Source of the DNA: Cytobacillus oceanisediminis 2691
GTDB taxonomy: Bacteria > Bacillota > Bacilli > Bacillales > Cytobacillaceae
Assembly (NCBI RefSeq): GCF_000294775.2
Contig: NZ_CP015506.1
Location: 409,501-473,500 of the forward strand
Reading direction: 5' to 3'
DNA length: 64,000 bases
Below, in pieces: positions 1-8,672 of the stretch. Within the stretch, counting starts at the first letter, position 1. Every line of letters starts with the position of its first letter. Below the pieces are notes generated by a model. It did no database searches. It was not told where the DNA came from and saw only the letters and a program-made list of their open reading frames with translations. The position numbers and the translations under genes were made by a program.

Positions 1-183
1 CTCAAGGACCATCTCTTTTAGTTCCTTTTTCCAGCCGGCGATCACTTCGGCTTCTTTCAGCTCATTGTGCCAGTTTGCTGAATCTTTTCCGGATATGAGC
101 TCCCAATCGGGGATGATTTCTTTAATTTTATCAATCTGTGAGGGTTCCAGATCATGTGTGACGATACAGGTTCTATTTGACAT
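1..183 (-). CDS. N-terminal part of a D-2-hydroxyacid dehydrogenase-like protein (runs off the window)
   Basis: Only the first 61 codons are present; the gene continues past the left edge. The ATG (complement of 181-183) has a GGAGG-type ribosome binding site at 191-195. The residues begin MSNRTCIVTHDLEPSQ and include AEVIAGWKKEL, which resembles the N-terminal substrate-binding half of NAD-dependent D-isomer 2-hydroxyacid dehydrogenases (phosphoglycerate dehydrogenase relatives). The catalytic and Rossmann regions lie outside the window, so the enzyme class is inferred from this fragment and substrate specificity cannot be read. Confidence 0.5.
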   Translation of the reverse strand, partial: MSNRTCIVTHDLEPSQIDKIKEIIPDWELISGKDSANWHNELKEAEVIAGWKKELKEMVLE

Positions 184-321
184 GTGTGTTCCTCCAAATT
201 TTATTTTTTGAAAAGTCGGTAAATATATCATAGTCTATAAAACTATAAATGTGAACTTTTCGAATAAAATAGCTATCATAAGATAAATAAGTTTGTTGAG
301 GTTGAGCGGTACGAAAGGAAA

Positions 322-350
322 AAGCCCCCGGGCGATGGACCCGGGGGCTT
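322..350 (-). terminator. GC-rich hairpin downstream of the 360-707 gene
   Basis: An 11-bp stem, AAGCCCCCGGG paired with CCCGGGGGCTT, closes a 7-nt loop just beyond the stop codon of the leftward gene. The T-rich tract on the minus strand is short (TTTCCTTTC), so termination may be moderate. Confidence 0.65.
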
Positions 351-359
351 AATTATCTA

Positions 360-707
360 TTAAGAGGGCTGAAACCCTATTAATTTTGCTTTCTTATCAA
401 CGCCGAGTGTCTGTTTATCCGGGAAGGTAATGACAGAACTGATATAATCCCAGCGGATCAGAAAATGGGTGACGCAATCTTCTTCCTTCTGCTGTTCTTC
501 TGGGATGTCGGTACCGTCTTCCTCTTTGACCATAGTGCGTTTGAAGCAAGGATTCTCAACCCATATTCCCATGCTTTCTGTTTTGATCAGTTTAACAAGG
601 TACCATTCATCGGGCTGATAAATGCCTGTGATGGAGCCGACGAGATCATTTGGGAAGTTCTTGAATTTTATTTGAATTTTTTGTCCTGTAAAGTTTTCAA
701 GATGCAT
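360..707 (-). CDS. conserved hypothetical protein, 115 aa
   Basis: I do not recognise a named family. The protein has no signal peptide or membrane segment and looks soluble. It is acidic in the middle (EEDGTDIPEEQQKEED) and otherwise alternates hydrophobic and charged residues, consistent with a small beta-rich domain (IQIKFKNFPNDLVGSITGIY, then IRWDYISSVITF). The start is supported by AGGAGG eight bases upstream of the ATG. The gene is monocistronic: a hairpin follows its stop and another (777-818) separates it from the gene upstream. Function unknown. Confidence 0.7.
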   Translation of the reverse strand: MHLENFTGQKIQIKFKNFPNDLVGSITGIYQPDEWYLVKLIKTESMGIWVENPCFKRTMVKEEDGTDIPEEQQKEEDCVTHFLIRWDYISSVITFPDKQTLGVDKKAKLIGFQPS

Positions 708-776
708 ATATGAACCTCCTGAACTATTAAAATTCGTTTTATTATACTCTTCCTTTTTTTGATTGTTTTAAACATC

Positions 777-818
777 AAAAAAGCAAGATCCACCCGATTT
801 GGTGAACCTCGCTTTTTT
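777..818 (-). terminator. terminator of the MBL-fold gene
   Basis: AAAAAAGC(A/G)AG arms flank a GGTTCACCAAATCGGGTGGATC-type hairpin with T-runs on both sides. It lies downstream of the leftward gene ending at 947 and could work in either direction. Confidence 0.7.
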
Positions 819-884
819 ATTGTTTACCAGAAAATTAAAAAATCGCAACGTGTAAATAAGTTTGAGGATAAGTTTATTCACGGC

Positions 885-940
885 TGGCTCACAGCGCCTG
901 CCCCCTCGAGGTGTCAGGGGTGAGCGAGGCGCTTACACTT
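885..940. repeat. dispersed repeat, short copy (R1)
   Basis: The sequence AGCGCCTGCCCCCTCGAG...GAGCGAGGCGCT forms an imperfect hairpin and matches the ends of the longer elements at 3452-3688 and 47290-47604. It lies between the stop of the MBL gene and that gene's terminator. Confidence 0.6.
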
Positions 941-946
941 TTGTTT

Positions 947-1795
947 TTAGCCTTCCCCGTCTACATATTTTCCGTGATCAGGAACGGCAATTTCATCAAA
1001 ATTATTTACGAGCTTGGTGAGGCTTTCCCTTAATACAGCAGCAGCCATTGGAATGCCATGACCGGTGATGGCGACATCTGGCTGAAGGGCTTCAAGTTTC
1101 TGTACGGAAGTCCGGGCAGAATCCCAATCAGTTGTGAGGTAGCGGGGCGGGCCGCTGATTTCCTGTTCCTGGGTGAGCACACTATATAAGGACTCCTGCT
1201 TCACTGTTACGAAAGCGTCACCTGCAATCAGCACGCGATCCGACTCCCTGAATAAGGAAACATGGCCGGGAGTATGACCTGGTGTGTGAATCCATATCCA
1301 TCCTTCCATATGGGGAACATTTCCGTCTTCAGGGAAAGGCTGAATATGGGTATCGAGATCAATGCCTTCATGCGGAAAAGTGGGGGACATCTTTGCGACA
1401 AGTCCGCCTTCAACACTCGCGTCAGGTTTTGGGTAATCCTGCTGTCCTATTAAGAATGGCATTTCGAGTGTATGAGCGTATACAGGAACCTGCCAGTGCT
1501 CAACTAAATCAATAATTGCACCAACATGGTCAAAGTGGCCATGTGTAAGAATAATGGCTTTCGGTCTTGCGTTCTCTCCAAAGAGTTCTTCCGCCGCATC
1601 CATAATTTTTTCTGCAGATTTTGGCATGCCTGCGTCAACCAGAACCCAGTCGCCGGGCTTTTCTGATATTCGCACAAAACAAACATTCACAATCTGAACT
1701 GTCAGGCAGTAGACTCCATCCGCTTCATTAACAATCATTCCGCTCGTGGAGGAAGTCATGGGCATATAGCGTTCAGTAGATGAACTTTCCTTCAA
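947..1795 (-). CDS. metallo-beta-lactamase-fold hydrolase (glyoxalase II-like), 282 aa
   Basis: This is a metal-dependent hydrolase of the MBL superfamily. The signature THGHFDHVG gives the HxHxDH dinuclear metal site; further ligands are supplied by HTPGHTPGH, IAGDAF and the C-terminal TGHGIP. An open frame extends further upstream (to 1945), but I place the start at the TTG at 1793-1795 because GGAGG lies 8 nt before it and the extra 50 residues overlap the terminator of the neighbouring gene. Substrate is unknown; related B. subtilis proteins (YflN type) are annotated only as hydrolases. The gene stands alone, bounded by terminators. Confidence 0.8.
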   Translation of the reverse strand: MKESSSTERYMPMTSSTSGMIVNEADGVYCLTVQIVNVCFVRISEKPGDWVLVDAGMPKSAEKIMDAAEELFGENARPKAIILTHGHFDHVGAIIDLVEHWQVPVYAHTLEMPFLIGQQDYPKPDASVEGGLVAKMSPTFPHEGIDLDTHIQPFPEDGNVPHMEGWIWIHTPGHTPGHVSLFRESDRVLIAGDAFVTVKQESLYSVLTQEQEISGPPRYLTTDWDSARTSVQKLEALQPDVAITGHGIPMAAAVLRESLTKLVNNFDEIAVPDHGKYVDGEG

Positions 1796-1909
1796 GGATA
1801 TTACCTCCTTAGTAATTTTAGAAATAACAGGGCATTTATCTTTTTGAGTATACCCGCATGTGAACTTTGTATGCGGCATATTCAGGAGGAGTAGGGAATA
1901 AATGCAAAA

Positions 1910-1937
1910 AAGCTCTGCCTGAAATTCGGCAGAGCTT
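1910..1937 (-). terminator. terminator of the TerD-TerB gene
   Basis: AAGCTCTGCC pairs with GGCAGAGCTT around an 8-nt loop, followed on the minus strand by TTTTTT. It lies 15 nt beyond the stop codon of the gene at 1952-3397. Confidence 0.85.
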
Positions 1938-1951
1938 GGGTACATTATATA

Positions 1952-3397
1952 TTAAGATAGAAATTCATGCGGGTTTAAACCGAGTTCCATGCAGATCTCT
2001 GTAACAGCCTGTTTTTCATTTTGATCAAAGTTCCCGTCGGCATATCCGATCGCGATGCAATAACGGGCTACGAGGCGGGCGATCTCAGGCTTATTTCTTA
2101 CCCGGCCAACTGCTTTAAAGGCTTCGGCCCGCCCGATGATCGGGTCCATTTCAATCCGCTGTACGAACATATTGAATTGCTGTATCACTTTTTGTGTATC
2201 AAACACTTTTAATTCCTGGCTGCTGTTTACAAACTCGACCATCTTTTGACGTTCAGTTGGATCAAGCCTGCCATCAGCCATGCCGACAAGGGCGCATGAA
2301 GCTACAACGGCGTCCAGGACATCCTGGCTCTTGAATCGTGTAAACAGCTCCTGGGCACGGCGCTTTTGGTCATTGGCCCATTGTGCGTAATCCGTCTGAT
2401 TAGGTGACCATGAATTACCGCAGGAATTACAGGTGAGCTTCAGCTGGTTTTTTCCGATAAAGCCGCCAAGAAGTCCTACAGGCCCAAGGATGAGTCCTCC
2501 AATCGCCGCTTTTCCAAGGCCAAATCCTTTTTGGCCGGTCCGGATGTTAGTGGATCCGCAGCGGGTGCAGGCGATATTTCCATCTGTATAGGATTGAGCC
2601 TGGACCGGCTGCCCAATACCTGTCTGCCCGCCAAATGATGGCTGCGAAGGTAGCGTGTTATAAGAAGTCTGATTGTAGGCAGGCTGGCCAAAGGACGGTG
2701 AGCTGTATCCTGATTGTGCCTGCTGGCTATATTGCTGCTGGTTTTGTTGAGGACTGAATCCTTGAGCTGGCTGCTGATATTGACCCTGGCTGAATGAGTG
2801 CTGCTGACTTGGAGCAGGCTCATCATCTACGGAAACACCGAAGTTGCGGCAAAGGGCAGCTAATCCACCCTGGAATCCACTTGCAATAGCATTGAATTTC
2901 CACTCGCCATTGTGACGGTAAAGCTCTGCAGCGACGATTGCTGTTTCAACAGTAAAATCGCGCCCAAGGTCGAAGCGGAGAAGCTCTTCATTTGTCATGG
3001 CATTAAAAATTCTCACATAAGCATTGGAAACTTGTCCAAAGCTCTGTCCTTTCATCTGGGCATCATGAATGGTAATAGTAAAAGCAATTCGATGGATATG
3101 CTGCGGCACCTTATGTAACTCAATGCGGATTTGCTCATCATCCCCGGCACCTGCCCCAGTTCTATTATCACTGCTGTAAAGGATGGATCCGTTTCCGCCG
3201 GATGGATTATTATAAAACACAAAGTCACTATCACTTTGCACTTTGCCGGATGCACCTGTTAAAAAGGCTGAAGCGTCCAGGTCATATTGCGATTGATTAT
3301 GGCTGACATCCCAGCCCAATCCTGCCATCACAACCTGCAAACCAGGATTGGTTTTGGTCAAATCTACTTTTTGTCCCTTGCTCAATCGAACTCCCAC
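1952..3397 (-). CDS. TerD / zinc-ribbon / TerB fusion stress protein, 481 aa
   Basis: Three parts are visible. The N-terminal ~190 residues are a TerD-type domain (GVRLSKGQKVDLTK at the start, then the acidic Ca2+-binding type segments and the IRIELHKVPQHI and LRFDLGRDF motifs). A glutamine/serine/tyrosine-rich linker follows (about 200-280), then a zinc ribbon with CTRCGS and CNSCGNS. The C-terminal ~130 residues are a TerB-like helical domain with two repeats (VGMADGRLDPTERQ; IGYADGNFDQNEKQ). TerD and TerB proteins are associated with tellurite, oxidative and envelope stress. The start is the GTG at 3395-3397 with AGGAG eight bases upstream; the longer open frame upstream is translated from a dispersed repeat and is rejected. 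No other ter genes are nearby. Confidence 0.85.
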   Translation of the reverse strand: MGVRLSKGQKVDLTKTNPGLQVVMAGLGWDVSHNQSQYDLDASAFLTGASGKVQSDSDFVFYNNPSGGNGSILYSSDNRTGAGAGDDEQIRIELHKVPQHIHRIAFTITIHDAQMKGQSFGQVSNAYVRIFNAMTNEELLRFDLGRDFTVETAIVAAELYRHNGEWKFNAIASGFQGGLAALCRNFGVSVDDEPAPSQQHSFSQGQYQQPAQGFSPQQNQQQYSQQAQSGYSSPSFGQPAYNQTSYNTLPSQPSFGGQTGIGQPVQAQSYTDGNIACTRCGSTNIRTGQKGFGLGKAAIGGLILGPVGLLGGFIGKNQLKLTCNSCGNSWSPNQTDYAQWANDQKRRAQELFTRFKSQDVLDAVVASCALVGMADGRLDPTERQKMVEFVNSSQELKVFDTQKVIQQFNMFVQRIEMDPIIGRAEAFKAVGRVRNKPEIARLVARYCIAIGYADGNFDQNEKQAVTEICMELGLNPHEFLS

Positions 3398-3451
3398 AGA
3401 TTTCACTCCTAATTTGTTTTTATACTTAGAATTAAAAACTTTGTACTTTAA

Positions 3452-3688
3452 AAACTGTCTAGCTCCAGCGCCTACCCCCTCGAGGTCACAAGCCTGTCTA
3501 GTTGCGGCTCCTAGGGACGAAAGACTAGCCAATCCGTTCCAGAAGGGAAGAACACCTTCTTGCAGGGCTCGTCTTATGCTTGTCGTCCCCTCCACATTTC
3601 GGACAATCCTCCCAAAAGGGCAAAAAACGCCTTTCCGGAAGGCTTGTCTTGTGCTTGCCGGGGGGGCAAGGCGCTTCCGCTTTTCTTT
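3452..3688 (+). repeat. dispersed modular repeat, long copy (R2)
   Basis: The element runs from ACTGTCTAGCTCCAGCGCCT to GGCGCTTCCGCTTTTCTTT. Its interior is nearly the same as that of the copy at 47290-47604 (CTCGAGGTCACAAGCCTGTC, CTCCTAGGGACGAAAGACTAG, CACATTTCGGACAA). Open frames across it are artefacts. The remaining 160 bp up to the next gene show nothing recognisable. Confidence 0.8.
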
Positions 3689-3849
3689 TTATACGTTCTG
3701 AGAAGAAAGAAGTTTCATAGTTTTCATTATAAGGGAATTGGAAGCGAAGGGAAACTTGAGCGGCTATTCTGAGGATGAAAAAAATGGTTTTGGGGCAGGC
3801 CGTAGAATAGAATATTAATAATGATGTTGTTGACTTAGGAGGAGATAAT

Positions 3850-4572
3850 TTGAATAAAAGAGCAAAAGTCTTTGCACACCGCGGCGTCAGCGGACATTTT
3901 CCAGAAAACACGATGGCCGCCTTCCAGGCCGCATTGGAGGCAGGGGCAGATGGAATTGAATTGGATGTGCAGATGGCGAAGGATGGAAAGCTGGTGATCA
4001 TTCACGATGAAACTGTGGATAGAACAACGGGCGGCACCGGTTATATAAAGGACATGACCTTTGAAGAAATCCTGCGGCTTGATGCAGGGAGCTGGTTTGG
4101 GAATGTTAACACCGGCGAAACAATTCCGGATCTGGAGCAGCTTTTACAATGGGCAGTTAGGGAAGGCAACGAACTGCTGATTAATATTGAATTGAAAAAT
4201 GATTTGATTGAATATCCCGGGATGGAAGAAAAGGTTATTGATCTTATTCTAAATTATAAATTGGAACAGCGTGTCATAATATCATCTTTCAATCCAGAGA
4301 GTCTGAAAAGAGTCCGGGACTTGCATGCCACTTTGCAGACGGGCTATTTGATTGAAGGCATCCCTGAAAACACACTCGAAATGGCAAAAAAAATAGGGGC
4401 AAACAGCATTCATTGTGAAGAGGGGTTTGCTCTATCGGAGTTTGGGAGGGAAGCAAAAGAAGCAGGGTTTCCGTTGCGGGTATATACCGTAAATGATGAA
4501 ACCCGCAGCGGATTGTTAAATAATGCCGGAGTCGAAGTGATTATGACCGATTTTCCGGAAAGGTTTTTGTAA
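3850..4572 (+). CDS. glycerophosphodiester phosphodiesterase, 240 aa
   Basis: The protein belongs to the GDPD family, which hydrolyses deacylated phospholipids to an alcohol and glycerol-3-phosphate. Family motifs are clear: AHRGVSGHFPENT (catalytic His and Arg) near residue 8, GIELDVQMAKDG (metal-binding Glu/Asp) and IHDETVDRTTGGTG (second catalytic His). The length of 240 aa and lack of a signal peptide indicate the short cytoplasmic form (YqiK/UgpQ type). The start is a TTG with GGAGGAG eight bases upstream. It is transcribed alone; a block of ~20-bp repeats lies directly downstream. Confidence 0.9.
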   Translation: MNKRAKVFAHRGVSGHFPENTMAAFQAALEAGADGIELDVQMAKDGKLVIIHDETVDRTTGGTGYIKDMTFEEILRLDAGSWFGNVNTGETIPDLEQLLQWAVREGNELLINIELKNDLIEYPGMEEKVIDLILNYKLEQRVIISSFNPESLKRVRDLHATLQTGYLIEGIPENTLEMAKKIGANSIHCEEGFALSEFGREAKEAGFPLRVYTVNDETRSGLLNNAGVEVIMTDFPERFL

Positions 4573-4589
4573 TGAAGAGTTTATTGCCT

Positions 4590-4735
4590 ATGTAAATTCC
4601 GTTTATCTCCGAGACATTTGATATATCCGCGAAAATATCAAGATATTCGCGAAATTCAGAATATATTCACGTAAACACAAATTCCGCGAAAATTAGGATT
4701 TATCAGACATTCGGATATAAACGCGAATTCGAATG
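4590..4735 (+). repeat. post-CDS degenerate ~20-bp repeats, about 7 units
   Basis: Units such as ATATCCGCGAAAATATCAAG, ATATTCGCGAAATTCAGAAT, ATATTCACGTAAACACAA and ATTCCGCGAAAATTAGG follow one another at 17-21 bp spacing, starting just behind the stop codon of the phosphodiesterase gene. Similar blocks with a different unit occur at 19985-20090, 34228-34288 and 47112-47200. Confidence 0.7.
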
Positions 4736-4760
4736 CCATGCAGCAGAATGCCATCAAAAA

Positions 4761-4787
4761 AACAAGCGCGGATCTCCAGCGCTTGTT
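4761..4787. terminator. bidirectional terminator between convergent genes
   Basis: AACAAGCGC pairs with GCGCTTGTT, with A-run on the left and T-run on the right, so it can serve both the phosphodiesterase (+) and the DUF2269-like gene (-). Confidence 0.85.
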
Positions 4788-4798
4788 TTTAGTTAACT

Positions 4799-5239
4799 CT
4801 ACCAAAGTACAGGTTTGGCCACCATGAACCAGAGCATGAGCATTAATAGAAAAAGGTAAATCCAGACTGAGCGGGTAAGTTTCCTGACAAGAAACTGCTG
4901 ATCTGCTCCAGGCGCATCAAATTTCTTCAGAACGGGAGAAAAGGCTCGGGCGAGAAAAAAGACAGAGCCTCCCATTACCGCCAGGGTCGCAACGATCCAG
5001 GATGTCGTCCAGCCCCAATGGCTGTTCACGATAAGAAGGACACCCGAGCCTACAAGTACATGTCCTGCATGCTTGACAAGGCGCACGGATGTCCTGAAGA
5101 TGCTTATGTATGCCTGCTGAACCCCGGGCTCAGCCGATTCCAATTTATTGACGATTGGAATCAGAACAAAAAATGGGCCAACAGAAAGTATGGCACTGCT
5201 GACATGGATGTACAGCAGTATTCGGTACAGTATGTCCAT
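4799..5239 (-). CDS. four-helix integral membrane protein, DUF2269/CopD-like, 146 aa
   Basis: Four hydrophobic segments are visible: residues about 5-27, 55-75, 80-100 and 122-142. The first has a His in an ILLYIHVSSAILSVGPFF context, and a second His occurs in LVKHAGHVLVGSG; such buried histidines resemble the DUF2269/CopD-like group, where they may bind haem or metal. The role is unknown. The gene starts 9 nt after the stop of the ASCH gene, so the two form an operon ending at the bidirectional terminator. Confidence 0.7.
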   Translation of the reverse strand: MDILYRILLYIHVSSAILSVGPFFVLIPIVNKLESAEPGVQQAYISIFRTSVRLVKHAGHVLVGSGVLLIVNSHWGWTTSWIVATLAVMGGSVFFLARAFSPVLKKFDAPGADQQFLVRKLTRSVWIYLFLLMLMLWFMVAKPVLW

Positions 5240-5248
5240 TCCGGCAGA

Positions 5249-5599
5249 TTACTTCTTCACTGCGCTGAATTCATGAACCCATACACGCATCTGCGGAAGC
5301 CATGGCATTCCCGGATGCATGGAAAGAATGGATTGTTTGTAGTCTTCCAAGCTTTCGAAGCCTTCCTGGCGGGCATGCTCGTCTGTTAATTCACCAAGGG
5401 ATTGGGAATAAACTTTATTTACAACAAAGTCCTGGCCTTCAAGTGTCATGATTTCCCCGACATCAGCATATCTGCCATTACGGCGTGTGGCTGTTTTTTT
5501 TCCTGCAAGAACCTTCTCCACGTCCTCTTTAACTGTGACCATTCTGTCTACGGAACATGTTTTTGGCGGTAATGTATTTGGATCATGCTGATTTGACAT
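5249..5599 (-). CDS. ASCH-domain protein, 116 aa
   Basis: The central region (KKTATRRNGRYADVGEIMTL followed by a strand VVNKVYSQSLGELTD and EHARQEGFESLEDYKQSI) is the ASCH fold, a beta-barrel relative of PUA domains thought to bind RNA or modified nucleosides. The family contains both RNA-binding and N4-acetylcytidine amidohydrolase members; nothing here decides between them. The start is an ATG with AAGGAGG upstream. First gene of a two-gene operon with the membrane protein at 4799-5239. Confidence 0.8.
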   Translation of the reverse strand: MSNQHDPNTLPPKTCSVDRMVTVKEDVEKVLAGKKTATRRNGRYADVGEIMTLEGQDFVVNKVYSQSLGELTDEHARQEGFESLEDYKQSILSMHPGMPWLPQMRVWVHEFSAVKK

Positions 5600-5696
5600 T
5601 ATGCTATTCCTCCTTATGTAAATGCTTACCTTTTAAACCTTACCATATTTTCAAGCCGGAAGGTAGCTGTGTTTAAGAGCAGTTTTTCCTAAAAAA

Positions 5697-5724
5697 AGGC
5701 TTGAGGAAATTCTTCCTCAAGCCT
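5697..5724 (-). terminator. glnS terminator
   Basis: AGGCTTGAGGA pairs perfectly with TCCTCAAGCCT around a 6-nt loop, followed by seven T on the minus strand, 6 nt beyond the glnS stop codon. Confidence 0.9.
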
Positions 5725-5729
5725 AGAAA

Positions 5730-7421
5730 TTACTTTAACTTAAATGAACTCTTAAGCGACACAATCCTGTTAAAAACAGGTTTTTCTGCTGTTGTGTGTT
5801 TCGGGTCGACATTGAAATAGCCATGACGGAAGAATTGGAATTTATCCTGGGCTTTTACATCCTTCATGTTAGGTTCAATGAAACCATTAACAATTTCAAG
5901 TGAGTTCGGGTTTACGTAGTCAAGGAACGTTTTTCCTTCAGCATCGCTTTCAGCAGCATCATCTGTGTCTGCCTCAGCGTTCTGATCGGCATCTTCGTCA
6001 AGAATCAATGGCTCGTATAAACGGAATTCAGCCGGAATAGCACTCTTTGCATCCACCCAGTGAAGGGTACCCTTCACTTTTCGTCCTGTAAAGCCTGTTC
6101 CGCTCTTTGTTTCTGGGTCATATGTGCAATGCAGCTCAACAACATTGCCATCCTCGTCCTTGATGACTTCGTTGCACTTGATGAAGTAAGCATGCTTTAA
6201 GCGTACTTCATTGCCAGGGAAGAGGCGGAAATATTTTTTCGGAGGATCTTCCATGAAATCGTCCTGTTCTACAAAAATCTCTCTCGAGAAAGGAATTTGG
6301 CGTATGCCCATCTCCGGGTTTTCTGGATTGATTTCCGCATCAAGCATTTCAGTCTGATCTTCCGGGTAGTTCGTGATCACAACCTTTAACGGGCGAAGCA
6401 CACCCATTGTACGAGGGGCTTTTAATTTCAGGTCTTCGCGGACATAATGCTCAAGCATAGCTTCATCCACCACACCGGAACCTTTTGAAACACCCGTTTC
6501 TTTTACGAACTCGCGGATTGCTTCCGGAGTATAGCCCTTGCGTCTTAGACCGGAAATCGTCGGCATGCGCGGGTCATCCCAGCCGTCAACATAATTCTCT
6601 TCCACAAGCTGCTTCAGTTTTCTTTTGCTCATAACTGTATTAGAAATATTCAGGCGGCCAAACTCGATTTGCTGCGGTGTGCTTTCCATTTCACACTCTG
6701 CGACAACCCAGTTATATAGCGGACGCTGGTCTTCAAACTCGGTTGTGCATAAGGAATGGGTAACCCCCTCGATTGCATCCTCAAGCGGATGGGCAAAAGC
6801 ATACATCGGATAGATGCACCACGTATCACCCGTATTATGGTGAGTTGTATGTGAAACACGATAGATAACCGGATCACGCAAGTTCAGGTTCGGTGATGAC
6901 ATGTCGATCTTTGCTCTAAGAACTTTTGCTCCATTTTCGAATTCCCCGCCCCGCATACGTTCAAATAAATCAAGATTCTCTTCAACTGAACGGCTGCGGT
7001 ATGGGCTTTCTTTTCCAGGCTCTGTCAGCGTTCCGCGGTATTGGCGGATCTCTTCCTGGCTTAAGTCATCCACATATGCCTTTCCTTTTTTGATTAAAAG
7101 AACTGCACGGTTATACATTTCCTCGAAATAATTCGAAGCAAAGTGAAGCTCCTCCCACTCGTAGCCAAGCCATTTAACATCTTCTTTAATGGCATCCACA
7201 AATTCCTGATCTTCCTTTAGCGGGTTCGTATCATCAAAACGGAGGTTCGTCTTGCCATTAAAATCATCTGCCAGGCCGAAGTTGATGACAATCGATTTGG
7301 CATGTCCGATATGAAGATAGCCGTTCGGCTCAGGCGGGAAACGGGTAATGACCTCTTTACGCTTTCCCGATTCCAGATCCTCTTTAATAATCGTTCGTAT
7401 AAAATTTGAATTGTTTTCCAA
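5730..7421 (-). CDS. glnS: glutaminyl-tRNA synthetase, 563 aa
   Basis: This class I aminoacyl-tRNA synthetase charges tRNA-Gln with glutamine. The HIGH box is [14 protein letters not shown] (HIGH at residues 37-40), the KMSKS-equivalent is VMSKRKL near residue 264, and the C-terminal half has the beta-barrel anticodon-binding domains. Length fits bacterial GlnRS (~555 aa). An acidic insert rich in D/E/A (about residues 475-497, [20 protein letters not shown]) interrupts the C-terminal barrel and is unusual. The start is a TTG with AGAAAGG upstream. No T-box is visible in the leader. B. subtilis itself lacks GlnRS and makes Gln-tRNA by the GatCAB route, so this gene marks a lineage that has acquired glnS. 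Confidence 0.95.
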   Translation of the reverse strand: MENNSNFIRTIIKEDLESGKRKEVITRFPPEPNGYLHIGHAKSIVINFGLADDFNGKTNLRFDDTNPLKEDQEFVDAIKEDVKWLGYEWEELHFASNYFEEMYNRAVLLIKKGKAYVDDLSQEEIRQYRGTLTEPGKESPYRSRSVEENLDLFERMRGGEFENGAKVLRAKIDMSSPNLNLRDPVIYRVSHTTHHNTGDTWCIYPMYAFAHPLEDAIEGVTHSLCTTEFEDQRPLYNWVVAECEMESTPQQIEFGRLNISNTVMSKRKLKQLVEENYVDGWDDPRMPTISGLRRKGYTPEAIREFVKETGVSKGSGVVDEAMLEHYVREDLKLKAPRTMGVLRPLKVVITNYPEDQTEMLDAEINPENPEMGIRQIPFSREIFVEQDDFMEDPPKKYFRLFPGNEVRLKHAYFIKCNEVIKDEDGNVVELHCTYDPETKSGTGFTGRKVKGTLHWVDAKSAIPAEFRLYEPLILDEDADQNAEADTDDAAESDAEGKTFLDYVNPNSLEIVNGFIEPNMKDVKAQDKFQFFRHGYFNVDPKHTTAEKPVFNRIVSLKSSFKLK

Positions 7422-7722
7422 ACCGGTATCAGCCTTTCTGTTTATGTAGTTAGTACTTATTTTAATAAGTTCGGGAAGGAAAATAAAGCGAAACTTCCCT
7501 TTGCTGCGCTCCTGCCGCTTGCTTTTTGTCTAGAGGGCAATGCTGCTTATTTCTTTATTCATTCTATCTATTATAAACAAGACGATGCTGGAAAAAAAGT
7601 TTTTCTGAAGACAGGATGCGAAGTTTTACAAAAATGTTAAATATTTTCAAATAAGGAGGGATAGAGTGGGGTGGGAAGAATACCTCTTATTAGGAATTAA
7701 TCTATTGAATGGAGGAATGAAC

Positions 7723-8487
7723 ATGTCTGAAAAGTATCCGATTATAGAAGGCGCAGAACCTTTTTATTATGAAGGAAATGAGATTGGGATTTTGGTTTCA
7801 CATGGCTTTACCGGTTCAACTCAAAGCATGCGTCCGCTTGGGGAAGCTTATGCAAATGCAGGGTATACGGTCTGTGGTCCACGCTTGCGGGGACATGGCA
7901 CTCATTATGAAGAAATGGAAACAACGACCTATCAGGATTGGATTCATTCTGTTGAAGAAGGCTATCAGTGGCTGAAAGAGCGCTGCAGTACGATATTCGT
8001 TACAGGTCTGTCGATGGGCGGCACCCTGACATTGTATATGGCCGAGAAATATCCGGAGATTAAGGGGATTATCCCGATTAATGCAGCAATTGAGATTTCT
8101 TATATGGAGGCAGCAGCCAGCCTGGAGGATGTCCGCTTCCTTGATGCAATTGGTTCAGACATTAAAAACCCTGATATAAAAGAGCTTGCCTATGAAAAGA
8201 CACCGGTTAAATCGATTGGTGAAATAACGGAACTGATGAAGAAGGTCAAAGGCGATTTAGAAAAAGTGAATTGTCCTGCGCTGATTTTTGTCTCAAAAGA
8301 AGATCATGTAGTTCCGCCTTCCAATTCGCAGGAAATATACAGCAGCATTAAATCGGCTGCAAAGGAATTGGTCACCCTGGACAACAGCTATCATGTGGCA
8401 ACACTGGATAACGATCAGGACATCATTATAGAAAGAACACTGCATTTTCTGCAGCGGGTACTGGAAACAAGCAGTCTGCAGGGGTGA
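7723..8487 (+). CDS. alpha/beta-hydrolase, carboxylesterase / monoacylglycerol lipase-like, 254 aa
   Basis: The protein has the alpha/beta-hydrolase fold with oxyanion motif SHGFTGST, nucleophile elbow GLSMGG (catalytic Ser), acid in SKEDHVVPP and catalytic His in SYHVATLDND; these match Est30-type carboxylesterases and monoacylglycerol lipases. I chose the ATG at 7723 because GGAGG lies 7 nt upstream and the product then begins MSEKYPIIEG. A second GTG at 7666, in frame and also with a good GGAGG six bases upstream, would add 19 residues; both sites may be used. It is followed by a terminator. Confidence 0.85.
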   Translation: MSEKYPIIEGAEPFYYEGNEIGILVSHGFTGSTQSMRPLGEAYANAGYTVCGPRLRGHGTHYEEMETTTYQDWIHSVEEGYQWLKERCSTIFVTGLSMGGTLTLYMAEKYPEIKGIIPINAAIEISYMEAAASLEDVRFLDAIGSDIKNPDIKELAYEKTPVKSIGEITELMKKVKGDLEKVNCPALIFVSKEDHVVPPSNSQEIYSSIKSAAKELVTLDNSYHVATLDNDQDIIIERTLHFLQRVLETSSLQG

Positions 8488-8491
8488 TGGG

Positions 8492-8517
8492 GGAGCTTAA
8501 TCTGGCTCCTTTTTTTT
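8492..8517 (+). terminator. terminator of the esterase gene
   Basis: GGAGC pairs with GCTCC around an 8-nt loop and is followed by eight T; located 5 nt after the stop codon. Confidence 0.75.
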
Positions 8518-8672
8518 ATGGACTTTATTATAGAAGATTTTCATTGTCTTAATAAAGTTCTACCCCTTGATATGATGCAAAATTCCCGTTCCTTTTTCCA
8601 ATCAGTTATGGTAGTATTTAGTGATGCGAAATAATTAACTGATTTATTCTGGAGATAAAAGGAAAGCGGGGG

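Noticed and set aside
465..713. Rightward frame antisense to the 115-aa hypothetical gene
   Set aside because: No ribosome binding site; Phe/Leu-rich complement of the real gene.
3398..3595. 66-residue N-terminal extension of the TerD-TerB gene
   Set aside because: It is translated from the dispersed repeat R2; the GTG at 3397 has a good ribosome binding site and gives the standard TerD N-terminus.
7495..7540. Possible decayed copy of the dispersed element (GCGCTCCTGCCGCTTGCTTTTTGTCTAGAG)
   Set aside because: Only fragments of the end motifs are recognisable; not enough to list.
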